Of a stretch of 64,000 nucleotides of DNA, positions 1 to 8,200 are shown one piece after another. The stretch's first letter is position 1. Each line of letters begins with the position of its first letter. Source of the stretch: Kineococcus rhizosphaerae (GTDB lineage: Bacteria > Actinomycetota > Actinomycetes > Actinomycetales > Kineococcaceae); NCBI RefSeq assembly GCF_003002055.1, contig NZ_PVZF01000001.1, positions 124,001 through 188,000 on the forward strand, read 5' to 3'. A program made the translations under genes and the position numbers. Below the pieces are notes generated by a model, which made no database searches, was not told where the DNA came from, and saw only the letters and a program-made list of their open reading frames with translations.

Positions 1-570
1 GCCGGTGTCGACGGCCTTGACCACGCCCCAGACCGAGGCGACCATCAGCAGGACCAGCAGCGCGTCGGGGTTGTTGAACCGGAACATCAGCGTCGCGACG
101 GGGGTCGTGGCGAGCAGGAACCCCGCGACGAGACCGGCCGCCGGGGTGCTGCGGCGGCGCACGGTCGCGTACAGCAGGCCGACGGTGGCGACGCCCTCCA
201 GGGCCTGCGGCACCAGGATCGACCACGACGACAACCCGAAGAGGCGGACCGACAGGCCCGTGACCCACAGCGCCGCCGGGGGTTTGTCGACGGTGATGGC
301 GTTGGACGCGTCGGAGGAGCCGAAGAACCACGCCTCCCAGGACCGCGAACCGGCCTGGGCGGCCGCGGAGTAGAACGGGTTGGCCCACCCCGAGACCGAC
401 AACCCGACCAGGTAGAGCACCGCGGTCGCGACCAGCAGCCCGAACAGGGCCGGCCGGACCCAGCGCGGGTCCTGCTCCCGCCCCCGCCAGGCCGTGCGGG
501 CGAGCCGGCGGGCCCGGGCCGTCGCCGGGACGGTGGCGGTGCGTTCCCAGCCGCCGGAGGTGGTGGTCAC
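1..570 (-). CDS. GT39/ArnT-like membrane glycosyltransferase, N-terminal part (cut by window start)
   Basis: The gene runs off the left edge; 190 codons from a GTG start at 570 are visible. After a basic cytoplasmic segment of about 40 residues there is a membrane helix (FGLLVATAVLYLVGL), then the extracytoplasmic NPFYSAA and DKPPAALW motifs that mark bacterial ArnT/PMT-type (GT39) glycosyltransferases. Such enzymes use polyprenyl-phosphate sugars on the outer face of the membrane. Further helices follow. The start overlaps the stop of the upstream GT2 gene by 4 nt (GTGA), so the two are translationally coupled. The likely pairing is donor-lipid synthase plus acceptor transferase. The acceptor is unknown. 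Confidence 0.85.
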   Translation of the reverse strand, partial: MTTTSGGWERTATVPATARARRLARTAWRGREQDPRWVRPALFGLLVATAVLYLVGLSVSGWANPFYSAAAQAGSRSWEAWFFGSSDASNAITVDKPPAALWVTGLSVRLFGLSSWSILVPQALEGVATVGLLYATVRRRSTPAAGLVAGFLLATTPVATLMFRFNNPDALLVLLMVASVWGVVKAVDTG

Positions 571-1871
571 GCCCCCTCCGCCCGGACCGGCGCGACGTCC
601 TCGGCCCCCGGCCGGTGGTGGCGGCGGTTGCGGAACACCCAGGAGCGCAGCAGCAGGAACCGCACGACGGTGGCGGCCAGGTTCGCGACGGTCAGCACGC
701 CGAGTTCCAGCGCGCGGCCGGCGTCGGGCTGCCCGGAGTGCAGGGCGAGCAGGCTGCCGGAGGTGATGGCCCAGCCGAGCAGGAAGACGAACAACCCCTG
801 CGCCTGGTGCCGGGCCGCTCCCTCGGACCCCCGGACGCCGAACGTCAGGCGCCGGTTCAGCGCCGTGTTCGCGACGGCGGTCACGAGCAGGGCGAGGAAG
901 TTCGCGACCTGCGCGCTCACGGCCTCCTGGAACAGCAGGTAGAGCAGCGCGTACGCCGCGGTGCTGGCCACGCCGACGCCGACGAACCGGCTGAGCTGGC
1001 CGGCCAGGGAGGTGGGGACGCCGGCGACCTGCGCGGGCTGCGGGCCACGGCCCAGGCTCGCCCGGACCTCCTTCAGCGGCAGCCGCCCCGAGGCCATCGC
1101 CCCGGCGAGGCGGCGGATCCCGCGCAGGTCGGCCAGCGCCGTGGCGACGATGTCGACGGTGGAGTCCGGGTCGTCGACCCAGTCCACGGGGATCTCCTGG
1201 ATCCGCAGCCCCGAGCGTTCGGCGAGCACCAGGACCTCGGTGTCGAAGAACCAGCCGGTGTCCTCGACCAGGGGCAGGAGCTGCTCGGCGACGTCGGCCC
1301 GGATGGCCTTGAAACCGCACTGGGCGTCGGTGAACCGGACCCGCAGCGTCCCGTGCAGGAGGAGGTTGTAGCAGCGGGAGATGACCTCGCGCTTGGCGCC
1401 GCGCACGACGTGCGACCCCTTGGCCAGCCGCGAGCCGATCGCGACGTCGGAGTGGCCCGAGAGCAGTCCCGCGACGAGCGGCAGCAGCGCGGCCAGGTCG
1501 GTGGACAGGTCCACGTCCATGTAGGCCAGGACCTGGGCGTCGGAAGCCGTCCAGACGTGCTTGAGGGCGCGGCCGCGGCCCTTCTGCTCCAGCCGGACGT
1601 GGCGGACGTCGGGCAGTTCGGCGGCCAGGGCCGCGGCGACGCGCGGGGTGGCGTCGGTGCTGGCGTTGTCGGCGACGGTGATGCGGGTGCGGAAGGGGAA
1701 CGTGGCGACGTGGGCGTGCAGGCGCCGGACGCAGGGTTCGAGGTCGGTCTCCTCGTTGTAGACCGGGACCACGACGTCCAGGACGGGAGCGGAGGTGTCG
1801 GAACCCCAGACCTCGGCGGCCGGCCGAGGGCGAGGCGTGAGCCCCGTGGAGCTGGAGGTGGTCGCTGTCAT
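567..1871 (-). CDS. GT2 glycosyltransferase fused to a GtrA-like membrane domain
   Basis: 434 aa. Residues about 25-260 are a dolichol-phosphate-mannose-synthase-like GT2 domain: VVVPVYNEE nucleotide-binding start, MDVDLS (DxD-type) and the acceptor-side CGFKAI and W-FDTE motifs. Residues about 290-425 hold a four-helix GtrA-like domain, a family linked to flipping or placing polyprenyl-phosphate sugars. An upstream ATG in the same frame would add 42 residues. I chose the ATG at 1871 because AGGTGAGGAC lies just before it and homology begins shortly after. The gene probably makes the lipid-linked sugar used by the coupled downstream GT39 enzyme. Sugar identity cannot be read from the sequence. 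Confidence 0.88.
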   Translation of the reverse strand: MTATTSSSTGLTPRPRPAAEVWGSDTSAPVLDVVVPVYNEETDLEPCVRRLHAHVATFPFRTRITVADNASTDATPRVAAALAAELPDVRHVRLEQKGRGRALKHVWTASDAQVLAYMDVDLSTDLAALLPLVAGLLSGHSDVAIGSRLAKGSHVVRGAKREVISRCYNLLLHGTLRVRFTDAQCGFKAIRADVAEQLLPLVEDTGWFFDTEVLVLAERSGLRIQEIPVDWVDDPDSTVDIVATALADLRGIRRLAGAMASGRLPLKEVRASLGRGPQPAQVAGVPTSLAGQLSRFVGVGVASTAAYALLYLLFQEAVSAQVANFLALLVTAVANTALNRRLTFGVRGSEGAARHQAQGLFVFLLGWAITSGSLLALHSGQPDAGRALELGVLTVANLAATVVRFLLLRSWVFRNRRHHRPGAEDVAPVRAEGA

Positions 1872-1946
1872 GTCCTCACCTTCGGGCGAGCACCTCCGCG
1901 GGCAGTGAGGTGGCGCTGTGGCCTGCCTGTGAGCGTGCGCGTCGTC

Positions 1947-2009
1947 GGTTCCGGCACGTTGACTCCCCGGTCGCGGTGAGAGCGACCGGGGAGTCACCGT
2001 GCCGGAACC
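1947..2009. terminator. Long hairpin downstream of the histidine kinase
   Basis: Arms 1947-1974 and 1982-2009 are 28 nt each, complementary with one mismatch, around a 7-nt loop. The hairpin lies 10 nt past the kinase stop codon and before the GT2 gene on the same strand. There is no T-run on either side, as is common for actinobacterial terminators. The likely role is ending the two-component transcript. It is longer than the other stems in the window. Confidence 0.7.
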
Positions 2010-2018
2010 AGGACCGGA

Positions 2019-3536
2019 TCAGGCCGACGGCAGGCTGACGCGGAAGGCGGTGCGGCCCGGGCGGCTGTCGACGCTCACCGACCCGTGGTGGGAGGCCACC
2101 ACGGCCTGCACGATGGCCAGCCCCAGACCGGTGCTGCCGGCGGCGCGCGAGCGCGAGGAGTCCCCGCGGGCGAACCGCTCGAAGACGCGGGGCAGCAGTT
2201 CGGGCGGGATCCCGGGGCCGTCGTCGACGACGTCGACGTGCGCCGTCGCCCCGTCGGGGACCAGTCCCACCGTGACGGTCGTGCCCGGCGGGGTGTGGGT
2301 GCGGGCGTTGGCCAGCAGGTTCGTCAGGACCTGGTGCAACCGGCCGGGGTCGCCGACGACCTCGACGGCCTCCTCGGGCAGGTCCAGGCGCCACGTGTGG
2401 TCGCGGCCGGCGACCTGCGCGTCGCTCACGGCGTCCAGGACGGTCATCGTGAGGTCGACGGGCTGGCGGTCCAGGGGCCGGCCGGAGTCCAGCCGGGCCA
2501 GCAGCAGGAGGTCCTCGACCAACCCCGTCATGCGGACCGCCTCGGACTCGACCCGGGTCAGGGCGTGCCGGACGTCGGTGGGGACGGGTTCGCTGCTGCG
2601 GCGGGTCAGTTCGGAGTACCCGCGGATCGCGGCCAGGGGGGTGCGCAGCTCGTGGGAGGCGTCCGCGACGAACTGCCGGACCCGCTGCTCGGACTCGTGG
2701 CGGGCCTCCAGGGCCGAGCCGACGTGGTCGAGCATGCGGTTCAGGGCGAGCCCGACCTGCCCGACCTCGGTGGTCCCGCCGGTGTCGGCCTCGGGCACGC
2801 GCAGGGACAGGTCGACCGCCCCGCGGTCCAGGGAGAGCTCGGAGACCTTGGCCGCGGTCGTCGCGACCCGTTGCAGCGGGAGCAGGTCGCGGCGCACGAG
2901 GACGGACCCGGCGACGGCGGCCAGGGCCACCCCCGCCAGGACGACGGCGGCCTCCACGCCGAGGACCGTCAGCAGCGTCCGGTTCACGGCGGCCAGCGGG
3001 ACCCCGATGACCTGCAGGGAGCCGTCGGTCTGGACCTCGCCCTCGACGAGGTACTCGCCCAGGCCCGCCAGGTCCACCCGGTGCTGGCGGCCGTCGGTGA
3101 CGCCGGCGAGGGTGGCGGCCTGCGCGGTGGTCAGCTCCTCGACGCAGGGCGCGTCGGCGGTGGAGTTCTGGTCGTCGAAGACCCCCGACCTGCCGGCCAC
3201 GAGCGCGCCGTCGACGAAGCTCGCGTAGAGCGTCCCGTCGCTCTGGCCGAAGCCGATGAACGGCGGGATCGACCCGGTGCAGGACTGCCCGAAGCCCTCG
3301 GGCGGTGACCGCCGGTCGCCGAGCCCACCGCCCTGCCCGTGCTCCTGGACGAACTTCTCCGAGCGCTTGATGGTGTCGCCGAGCTGGTCGCGGACCTGTC
3401 CCATGAGCGAGAGGTACAGCGCGGCGGTGGTCACCACGCCGATGATCAGCCCGACCGCGACGAGCAGGGCGCTGGTGGTCAGGACCAGCCGGCTGCGCAG
3501 GGAGCGGGCGCGCAACCAGGACGACGGCGAGGACAC
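2019..3536 (-). CDS. Two-component sensor histidine kinase
   Basis: 505 aa membrane kinase. Helix 1 spans about residues 17-40. An extracytoplasmic sensor of about 130 residues with two Cys follows, then helix 2 near residues 185-210, a HAMP segment, HisKA with the phospho-acceptor His295 (DASHELRTPL), and a HATPase_c domain (N box NLLANARTHTP, G1 DDGPGIP, G2 GSTGLGLAI). The gene lies 46 nt downstream of its response regulator on the same strand, so they form one operon. The architecture matches the mycobacterial TrcS/PrrB-like group. The signal sensed is unknown. Confidence 0.95.
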   Translation of the reverse strand: MSSPSSWLRARSLRSRLVLTTSALLVAVGLIIGVVTTAALYLSLMGQVRDQLGDTIKRSEKFVQEHGQGGGLGDRRSPPEGFGQSCTGSIPPFIGFGQSDGTLYASFVDGALVAGRSGVFDDQNSTADAPCVEELTTAQAATLAGVTDGRQHRVDLAGLGEYLVEGEVQTDGSLQVIGVPLAAVNRTLLTVLGVEAAVVLAGVALAAVAGSVLVRRDLLPLQRVATTAAKVSELSLDRGAVDLSLRVPEADTGGTTEVGQVGLALNRMLDHVGSALEARHESEQRVRQFVADASHELRTPLAAIRGYSELTRRSSEPVPTDVRHALTRVESEAVRMTGLVEDLLLLARLDSGRPLDRQPVDLTMTVLDAVSDAQVAGRDHTWRLDLPEEAVEVVGDPGRLHQVLTNLLANARTHTPPGTTVTVGLVPDGATAHVDVVDDGPGIPPELLPRVFERFARGDSSRSRAAGSTGLGLAIVQAVVASHHGSVSVDSRPGRTAFRVSLPSA

Positions 3537-3582
3537 CGGTGGATCAGCTCCGGGGAGGTCGGCGGGGCGTGCGCGGCGCGGT

Positions 3583-4344
3583 TCAGCTCGCGGCCGCGGC
3601 GATCCCGCCGTCGGCGGGCTTGAGCACGTACCCGGCGCCGCGCACGGTGTGGATCATCGGGGTGCGCCCGGCGTCGATCTTGCGGCGCAGGTAGGAGATG
3701 TAGAGCTCGACGATGTTGGCCTGGCCGCCGAAGTCGTAGTTCCAGACGCGGTCGAGGATCTGGGCCTTGGACAGCACGCGGCGCGGGTTGCGCATGAGGT
3801 AGCGCAGCAGCTCGAACTCGGTGGCCGTCAGGCGGATCTCGGTGCCGGCGCGGACGACCTCGTGGCTGTCCTCGTCCAGGACCAGGTCGCCCACGGCCAG
3901 GACCGGTTCGGCCTTGGCGGCGGCCAGGCCGGAGCGGCGCAGCAGGCTGCGCAGCCGGGCCACGACCTCCTCGAGGCTGAACGGCTTGGTGACGTAGTCG
4001 TCGCCGCCGGCGGTCAGGCCCGCGACGCGGTCCTCGACGGCGTCCTTGGCGGTGAGGAAGAGGACGGGGACGTCGGTGGCGTCGGCGCGCAGCCGGCGCA
4101 GCACCTCCAGACCGTCGATGTCGGGCAGCATGATGTCGAGGATCACGGCGTCGGGGCGGAACGTGCGGGCGGCGCGGACCGCGTCGAGGCCGTTGCCGGC
4201 CGTCTGCACCTCCCAACCTTCGTAACGCAGCGTCATGCTCAGCAGCTCGGACAGCGTCGACTCGTCGTCGACGACGAGCACGCGCAGCGCGGTCCCGTCG
4301 GGGCGGGTGAGGTCCGAACGCCGGTTGGTGGTGGTCGCGGTCAT
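3583..4344 (-). CDS. OmpR-family response regulator
   Basis: 253 aa. The receiver domain (about residues 22-135) has the acidic pair in VVDDE, phospho-acceptor Asp70 (ILDIMLP), the conserved T in FLTAKD and the K of VTKPF. A winged-helix Trans_reg_C domain follows (about 150-245; NIVELYISYLRRKID and HTVRGAGYVL are typical). The open frame extends upstream to 4443, but the ATG at 4344 starts just before the conserved domain and is the better start. Resemblance to the TrcR/PrrA-type regulators of actinobacteria is from recall. The 152 bp upstream should carry the operon promoter; no clear -35/-10 pair was found. Confidence 0.93.
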   Translation of the reverse strand: MTATTTNRRSDLTRPDGTALRVLVVDDESTLSELLSMTLRYEGWEVQTAGNGLDAVRAARTFRPDAVILDIMLPDIDGLEVLRRLRADATDVPVLFLTAKDAVEDRVAGLTAGGDDYVTKPFSLEEVVARLRSLLRRSGLAAAKAEPVLAVGDLVLDEDSHEVVRAGTEIRLTATEFELLRYLMRNPRRVLSKAQILDRVWNYDFGGQANIVELYISYLRRKIDAGRTPMIHTVRGAGYVLKPADGGIAAAAS

Positions 4345-4496
4345 GCCGCCATCGTCGACCCTGCACCTGCCAGATGTCCTGGGAAACCCTGAGTTCAACC
4401 TGTGTGTCGTCACTGGGTCGGACCAAGGGCCGCCCAGCGCCACCGAGCCGTCGACCAGGACTCATAGGCCGCGTTGATGGCCCTGGGTCCCGAAAG

Positions 4497-5009
4497 TCAG
4501 GACGCCGCGAGGTGCCCGTCGACCACCGGCCGCACCAGGTCCAGGACCCGCCGGACGGCGGGGCGGGCCCCGGAGGTCGTGCACGTCGTGCCCTGGCGCG
4601 CGCAGGCCGTCCGCACGGCCTCCACGAAGCGCAGACCGTGCGCGTCCAGCGCCCGGACCTCCCGGACGTCGAGGTGGACGCGCCCACGGTCACGGCCGGC
4701 GACCGGGTGCTCCAGCCGGTCCTCGACGCGCTCCAGCGCCAGGGCGAGCTCACCGCCCAGGGCGACGTCGACGTCCCCGGTCAGGGCGACGGTCAGGACG
4801 GCGCCGTCCTGCAGCGTCGTCACCGCCGAGGGGACGGGCAGGACGTCGTCGTGCGACGGCCCGACGGGGCCGGGCAGCTCGGCCCCGCGCGGTCGCGTGG
4901 CCGCGACGTGCGTCACGCGCGTGACGACCTGCAGGAGGGCGTGGGGGAGGGCGTGGGGGAGGGCGTGGGGGAGGGCGTGGGGGTGGACCGGGGTGCGGCT
5001 GCGCGTCAT
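4497..5009 (-). CDS. STAS-domain protein with an N-terminal HALP repeat
   Basis: 170 aa. Residues about 60-165 form a STAS fold of the anti-sigma-factor-antagonist type ([17 protein letters not shown] start; [14 protein letters not shown] core). In phosphorylatable antagonists such as SpoIIAA the core reads DSSG. Here it is DAHG, so the usual Ser is missing and regulation by Ser phosphorylation is unlikely. The N-terminus from the ATG at 5009 contains a HALP repeat encoded by four perfect 12-bp DNA repeats. A start after the repeat (GTG of VTHVAAT) is possible. No kinase or sigma factor is adjacent. Confidence 0.75.
   Translation of the reverse strand: MTRSRTPVHPHALPHALPHALPHALLQVVTRVTHVAATRPRGAELPGPVGPSHDDVLPVPSAVTTLQDGAVLTVALTGDVDVALGGELALALERVEDRLEHPVAGRDRGRVHLDVREVRALDAHGLRFVEAVRTACARQGTTCTTSGARPAVRRVLDLVRPVVDGHLAAS
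4935..4982. repeat. Four perfect 12-bp tandem repeats
   Basis: The unit GAGGGCGTGGGG occurs four times in a row (4935, 4947, 4959, 4971) with a partial fifth copy after it. On the minus strand it encodes the HALP tetrapeptide repeat near the start of the STAS protein. The unit is a multiple of three, so copy-number change would keep the frame. Confidence 0.95.
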
Positions 5010-5139
5010 GGGTCCACGCTCGGTGCCGGGCGTGGGAGGGGGTCCGGAACCACCTGTGACCCGCCTGTCCACCTCTCGCCCCGCGGCCCACCCGCCCGCG
5101 CGCGCCACCGCGTCCGGCGCAGGCCGTACCGTGCGGGGC

Positions 5140-6495
5140 GTGGCCGACCTGTTCTCCACCGAGCCCGAGGAGGGCTCGGGCCGACCCTCCGTCCTGGCCG
5201 GCGCCCCGCTCGCCGTGCGGATGCGGCCGCGCTCGATCGACGAGGTCGTCGGGCAGCAGCACCTGCTCGGGCCGGGTTCGCCGCTGCGCCGGCTGGCCTC
5301 CGAGGGCGACCTCGGCCGCGCCGGGCCAGCGTCGGTGATCCTCTGGGGCCCGCCGGGCACGGGCAAGACGACCCTGGCGACCGTCCTGGCCTCCTCGGGC
5401 GGGCGGAGGTTCACCGAGCTGTCCGCCGTGACGGCCGGGGTCAAGGACGTGCGGACCGTCATGGAGACCGCGCGCACCGACCGCGATCTGTACGGCCGCC
5501 AGACGGTCCTGTTCCTCGACGAGATCCACCGCTTCACCAAGGCCCAGCAGGACGCGCTGCTGCCGGGGGTGGAGAACCGGTGGGTCGTCCTCGTCGCGGC
5601 CACGACGGAGAACCCGAACTTCTCGGTCGTCACGCCCCTGCTGTCCCGCTCGCTGCTGCTCACGCTGCAGCCGCTGACGGCCGACGACGTGCGCGGGCTC
5701 GTCCAGCGCGCCGTGGCCGACCCGCGCGGGCTGGCCGGCGAGGTGCGCCTGGACGACGACGCCCTCGAGCACCTCGTCCGCGTGGCCGACGGGGACGCCC
5801 GCCGGGCGCTGACCGCGCTGGAGGCCGCCGCGGGCACCGCGCTGGACGGCGACGGCGAAGCCGTCGTCACCCTCGCCGACGCCGAGCGCGCCCTGGACCG
5901 CGCCGCCGTCCGCTACGACCGGGCCGGTGACCAGCACTACGACGTCGCCAGCGCCTTCATCAAGTCCATGCGCGGCTCCGACGTCGACGCGGCCCTGCAC
6001 TACCTGGCCCGGATGATCGAGGCGGGGGAGGACCCGCGGTTCATCGCCCGGCGCATCGTCATCGCCGCCAGCGAGGACGTCGGGATGGCCGACCCGTCGG
6101 CCCTGCAGACCGCGGTCGCCGCGCTGCACGCCGTCGCCCAGATCGGGATGCCCGAGGCGCGGATCGTGCTGGCCCAGGCCGTCGTGCACAACGCGACCGC
6201 GCCGAAGTCCAACGCCGCCTACAACGGCATCAACGCCGCCATCGCCGACGTGCGCGCCGGGCTCGGCGGGTCCGTGCCCGCCCACCTGCGCGACGCGCAC
6301 TACTCCGGCGCGAAGGGGATCGGCCACGGCGCGGGGTACGTGTACACGCACGACGTGCCCGCCGGCGTCGCCGAGCAGCAGTACGCGCCGGACGCGCTGG
6401 TGGGCAAGGACTACTACCTGCCCACCGACCGCGGGTTCGAGGCGGCGGTGCGGGAACGGCTCACGCGGTTGCGCAAGATCATCAGGGGGCGTTGA
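5140..6495 (+). CDS. rarA: Replication-associated recombination protein A (AAA+ ATPase)
   Basis: 451 aa, normal length for RarA/MgsA. Walker A is GPPGTGKTT (about residues 69-77), Walker B is FLDEIHRF, sensor 1 is TTENPNF, and the C-terminal clamp-loader-like region ([28 protein letters not shown]) is complete. RarA acts at stalled replication forks. The frame is open far upstream, but the GTG at 5140 (VADLFS) begins where the family begins. It is divergent from the STAS gene. The downstream MazF-like gene starts on the last base of its stop codon. Confidence 0.95.
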   Translation: MADLFSTEPEEGSGRPSVLAGAPLAVRMRPRSIDEVVGQQHLLGPGSPLRRLASEGDLGRAGPASVILWGPPGTGKTTLATVLASSGGRRFTELSAVTAGVKDVRTVMETARTDRDLYGRQTVLFLDEIHRFTKAQQDALLPGVENRWVVLVAATTENPNFSVVTPLLSRSLLLTLQPLTADDVRGLVQRAVADPRGLAGEVRLDDDALEHLVRVADGDARRALTALEAAAGTALDGDGEAVVTLADAERALDRAAVRYDRAGDQHYDVASAFIKSMRGSDVDAALHYLARMIEAGEDPRFIARRIVIAASEDVGMADPSALQTAVAALHAVAQIGMPEARIVLAQAVVHNATAPKSNAAYNGINAAIADVRAGLGGSVPAHLRDAHYSGAKGIGHGAGYVYTHDVPAGVAEQQYAPDALVGKDYYLPTDRGFEAAVRERLTRLRKIIRGR

Positions 6496-7022
6496 TGTTC
6501 GGTCGGCTGGTCCAGGTCCTGCTGCGGGAGGTGGAGCGCCAGCTCGCCGCACCCCGCACCGTGCCCACCTCGCCCGAGGCGGCCCCCGCGCGCCCGGCGC
6601 CCCGGCGCGGGCGCGGCGCGGGGGAGTTCGCCGGCCGCCGCGTGGTGCTGGAGTACGCCCCCCGCGACGACGGCCGGCCCGACCCCGGCGAGGTCGTGTG
6701 GGCGTGGGTGCCGTTCGAGGAGGGCGACGGCCGCGGCAAGGACCGGCCCGTCCTGGTCGCCGGCCGCTCCGGCAGCGAGCTCATCGGCTTCATGATGACG
6801 AGCAAGGACCACGTCCACGGCGGGGACCACCGCCCGGTCGACGGCCGGACCTACGTCGACGTCGGCACGGGGCCCTGGGACCGGCGGGGCCGGCCCTCGG
6901 AGGTCCGCGTCGACCGCGTCCTGCGGGTCTCGCCGAAGGACGTGCGGCGCGAGGGCGCGGTGCTGGACCGCGAGCGCTTCGAGGCGGTGGCCGCCGAGGC
7001 CCGGCGCGTGCTGGGCTGGTGA
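6495..7022 (+). CDS. PemK/MazF-like protein without a partner antitoxin
   Basis: 175 aa. Residues about 50-170 have the MazF/PemK beta-barrel pattern: GEVVWAWVPFEE start, the GKDRPVLV motif (the KxRPxLV-type site) and a late RVSPKDV-type strand. The first 50 residues are a basic, Pro/Ala-rich extension starting [17 protein letters not shown] at 6495 overlaps the rarA stop (TGATG), so expression is tied to rarA. No small antitoxin gene is next to it. In this setting it may be a house-keeping RNase or a non-toxic relative. The family is fairly sure; toxicity is not. Confidence 0.75.
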   Translation: MFGRLVQVLLREVERQLAAPRTVPTSPEAAPARPAPRRGRGAGEFAGRRVVLEYAPRDDGRPDPGEVVWAWVPFEEGDGRGKDRPVLVAGRSGSELIGFMMTSKDHVHGGDHRPVDGRTYVDVGTGPWDRRGRPSEVRVDRVLRVSPKDVRREGAVLDRERFEAVAAEARRVLGW

Positions 7023-7082
7023 CGTGTGGAGCGTCCTGGTCCTGAGCGGGGGCGGAGCAGGACCGGGAGGCTCCGCACGTCA
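7020..7082. terminator. Bidirectional hairpin framed by two stop codons
   Basis: Arms 7020-7042 and 7060-7082 (23 nt) pair with three non-Watson-Crick positions, two of which can be G-U. The left arm begins with the TGA of the MazF-like gene and the right arm ends with the TGA of the convergent gene, so the whole inter-stop interval is one hairpin. Confidence 0.75.
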
Positions 7083-8009
7083 GGGCAGCGCGTGCCAACT
7101 CCGCGGTTCGTGGGCTCGTCGCAGACCCCGCTCACGAGCCTGCCGGATCCGCCACGCCGTCCGGAACCGTCCCGTCGGCAGGACGTCCAGCCCGGTGAAG
7201 CGGCAGAACAGCAGGCCGTGGGCCTCCAGGCCCTCCTGACGCACGTGGTCGACGGTCGCCGTCGCCAGTCCCAGGTGGCTGGACCCGTCGAACTCGCCGA
7301 CCACCCCCGACTCCTCGTCGAGCAGGTCGGGCCGCCCGAGGTGCCGGCCCTCGACGTCGACGACCCGGTGGTTCACGAGGGGGTCGGGCAACCCCGCGTC
7401 CAGGGTCCACACCAGCCGCAGCCGCGTCTCCTGCCGCGACCGCACGCCGGGTCGGGCGTGCGCGAGGGCCGGCGGCGCGCGGGCGCTGTCCCGCAGCCGG
7501 CTCCGCGTGGCGAGGTACGCCTCGACACGTACCGGGTCGGTGATGTCCTCGGCCCAGAGCGCGTCCACCGCCACGACGCGTTCCCGGTCGTCGGGGTGCC
7601 GGCGGACGAGGTCGACGGCCGTCCGCTCCGCGCGGGTGACCGGTAGCCCGTCGACGGTCACGACCTCGTCGTCGCGCAGGTCGGTGCGGACGAACCGGAT
7701 CCCGGGGCGGTCAGCGAGTCGACTGCTGCGAGGCACGCACAGGAGGACGTCCACCGGACGGCCGCCCGACGTCCTGCCGTCGAAGGAGCGCGCACCCAGC
7801 AGGTGCGCTGCCGCCCAGCCCCCGACCGCGCCGCCCGGGGGCAGGAGCATCGAGGCCTCGAGAACGCGTTGGCGCGGCGTCAGCGGCGTGTCCGCGGGCA
7901 CGTGGACGTTCCGGAAGGGAGACCGGTAGGCGGGTCCACGCAGGCGACCGGGGGTGACGCCGGCGGCGAGCAGGGCGGCTGTGGTCCGCGGGGTCTCGGG
8001 GGACTGCAC
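7080..8009 (-). CDS. AbiEi/DUF559-like protein with a degenerate PD-(D/E)XK endonuclease fold
   Basis: 309 aa. The N-terminal half resembles the AbiEi-type antitoxin/regulator layout (LLAAGVTPGRLRG start, YRSPFRNVHVP segment, VTRAERTAVDLVR). The C-terminal half resembles the DUF559/Vsr-like nuclease fold: GRPDLLDEESGVVGEFDG followed by a His. The usual E-x-K is E-F-D here, as in many members. The start was set at GTG 8009; the longer open frame upstream (to 8195) looks non-coding. Such genes are common, multi-copy and of uncertain function in actinobacteria. No AbiEii toxin is adjacent. Confidence 0.65.
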   Translation of the reverse strand: MQSPETPRTTAALLAAGVTPGRLRGPAYRSPFRNVHVPADTPLTPRQRVLEASMLLPPGGAVGGWAAAHLLGARSFDGRTSGGRPVDVLLCVPRSSRLADRPGIRFVRTDLRDDEVVTVDGLPVTRAERTAVDLVRRHPDDRERVVAVDALWAEDITDPVRVEAYLATRSRLRDSARAPPALAHARPGVRSRQETRLRLVWTLDAGLPDPLVNHRVVDVEGRHLGRPDLLDEESGVVGEFDGSSHLGLATATVDHVRQEGLEAHGLLFCRFTGLDVLPTGRFRTAWRIRQARERGLRRAHEPRSWHALP

Positions 8010-8143
8010 GGCGGCACTCTGGTCCGAGCAGGCCGCTCGTCGCCGAGCCCCTGTGGACAACCACCGGGTGTGGAGCGTCACGGCCGGCCGGGAGCGGGAC
8101 CGGGTACTCGCACGCTCCACACAACCGCGGCGGGACGGACGGG

Positions 8144-8149
8144 TAGGGT
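8144..8149 (+). promoter_or_regulatory. Candidate -10 box for the alaS operon
   Basis: TAGGGT matches the actinobacterial TAnnnT -10 pattern 52 nt before the alaS ATG. A good ribosome site (AGGAGG, around 8186-8192) follows. No convincing -35 was found, so this is tentative. Confidence 0.4.
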
Positions 8150-8200
8150 CGAGGGCTGTACTGGCACCACCCCGAGCACGCACAGCAGGAGGCAATCCCG

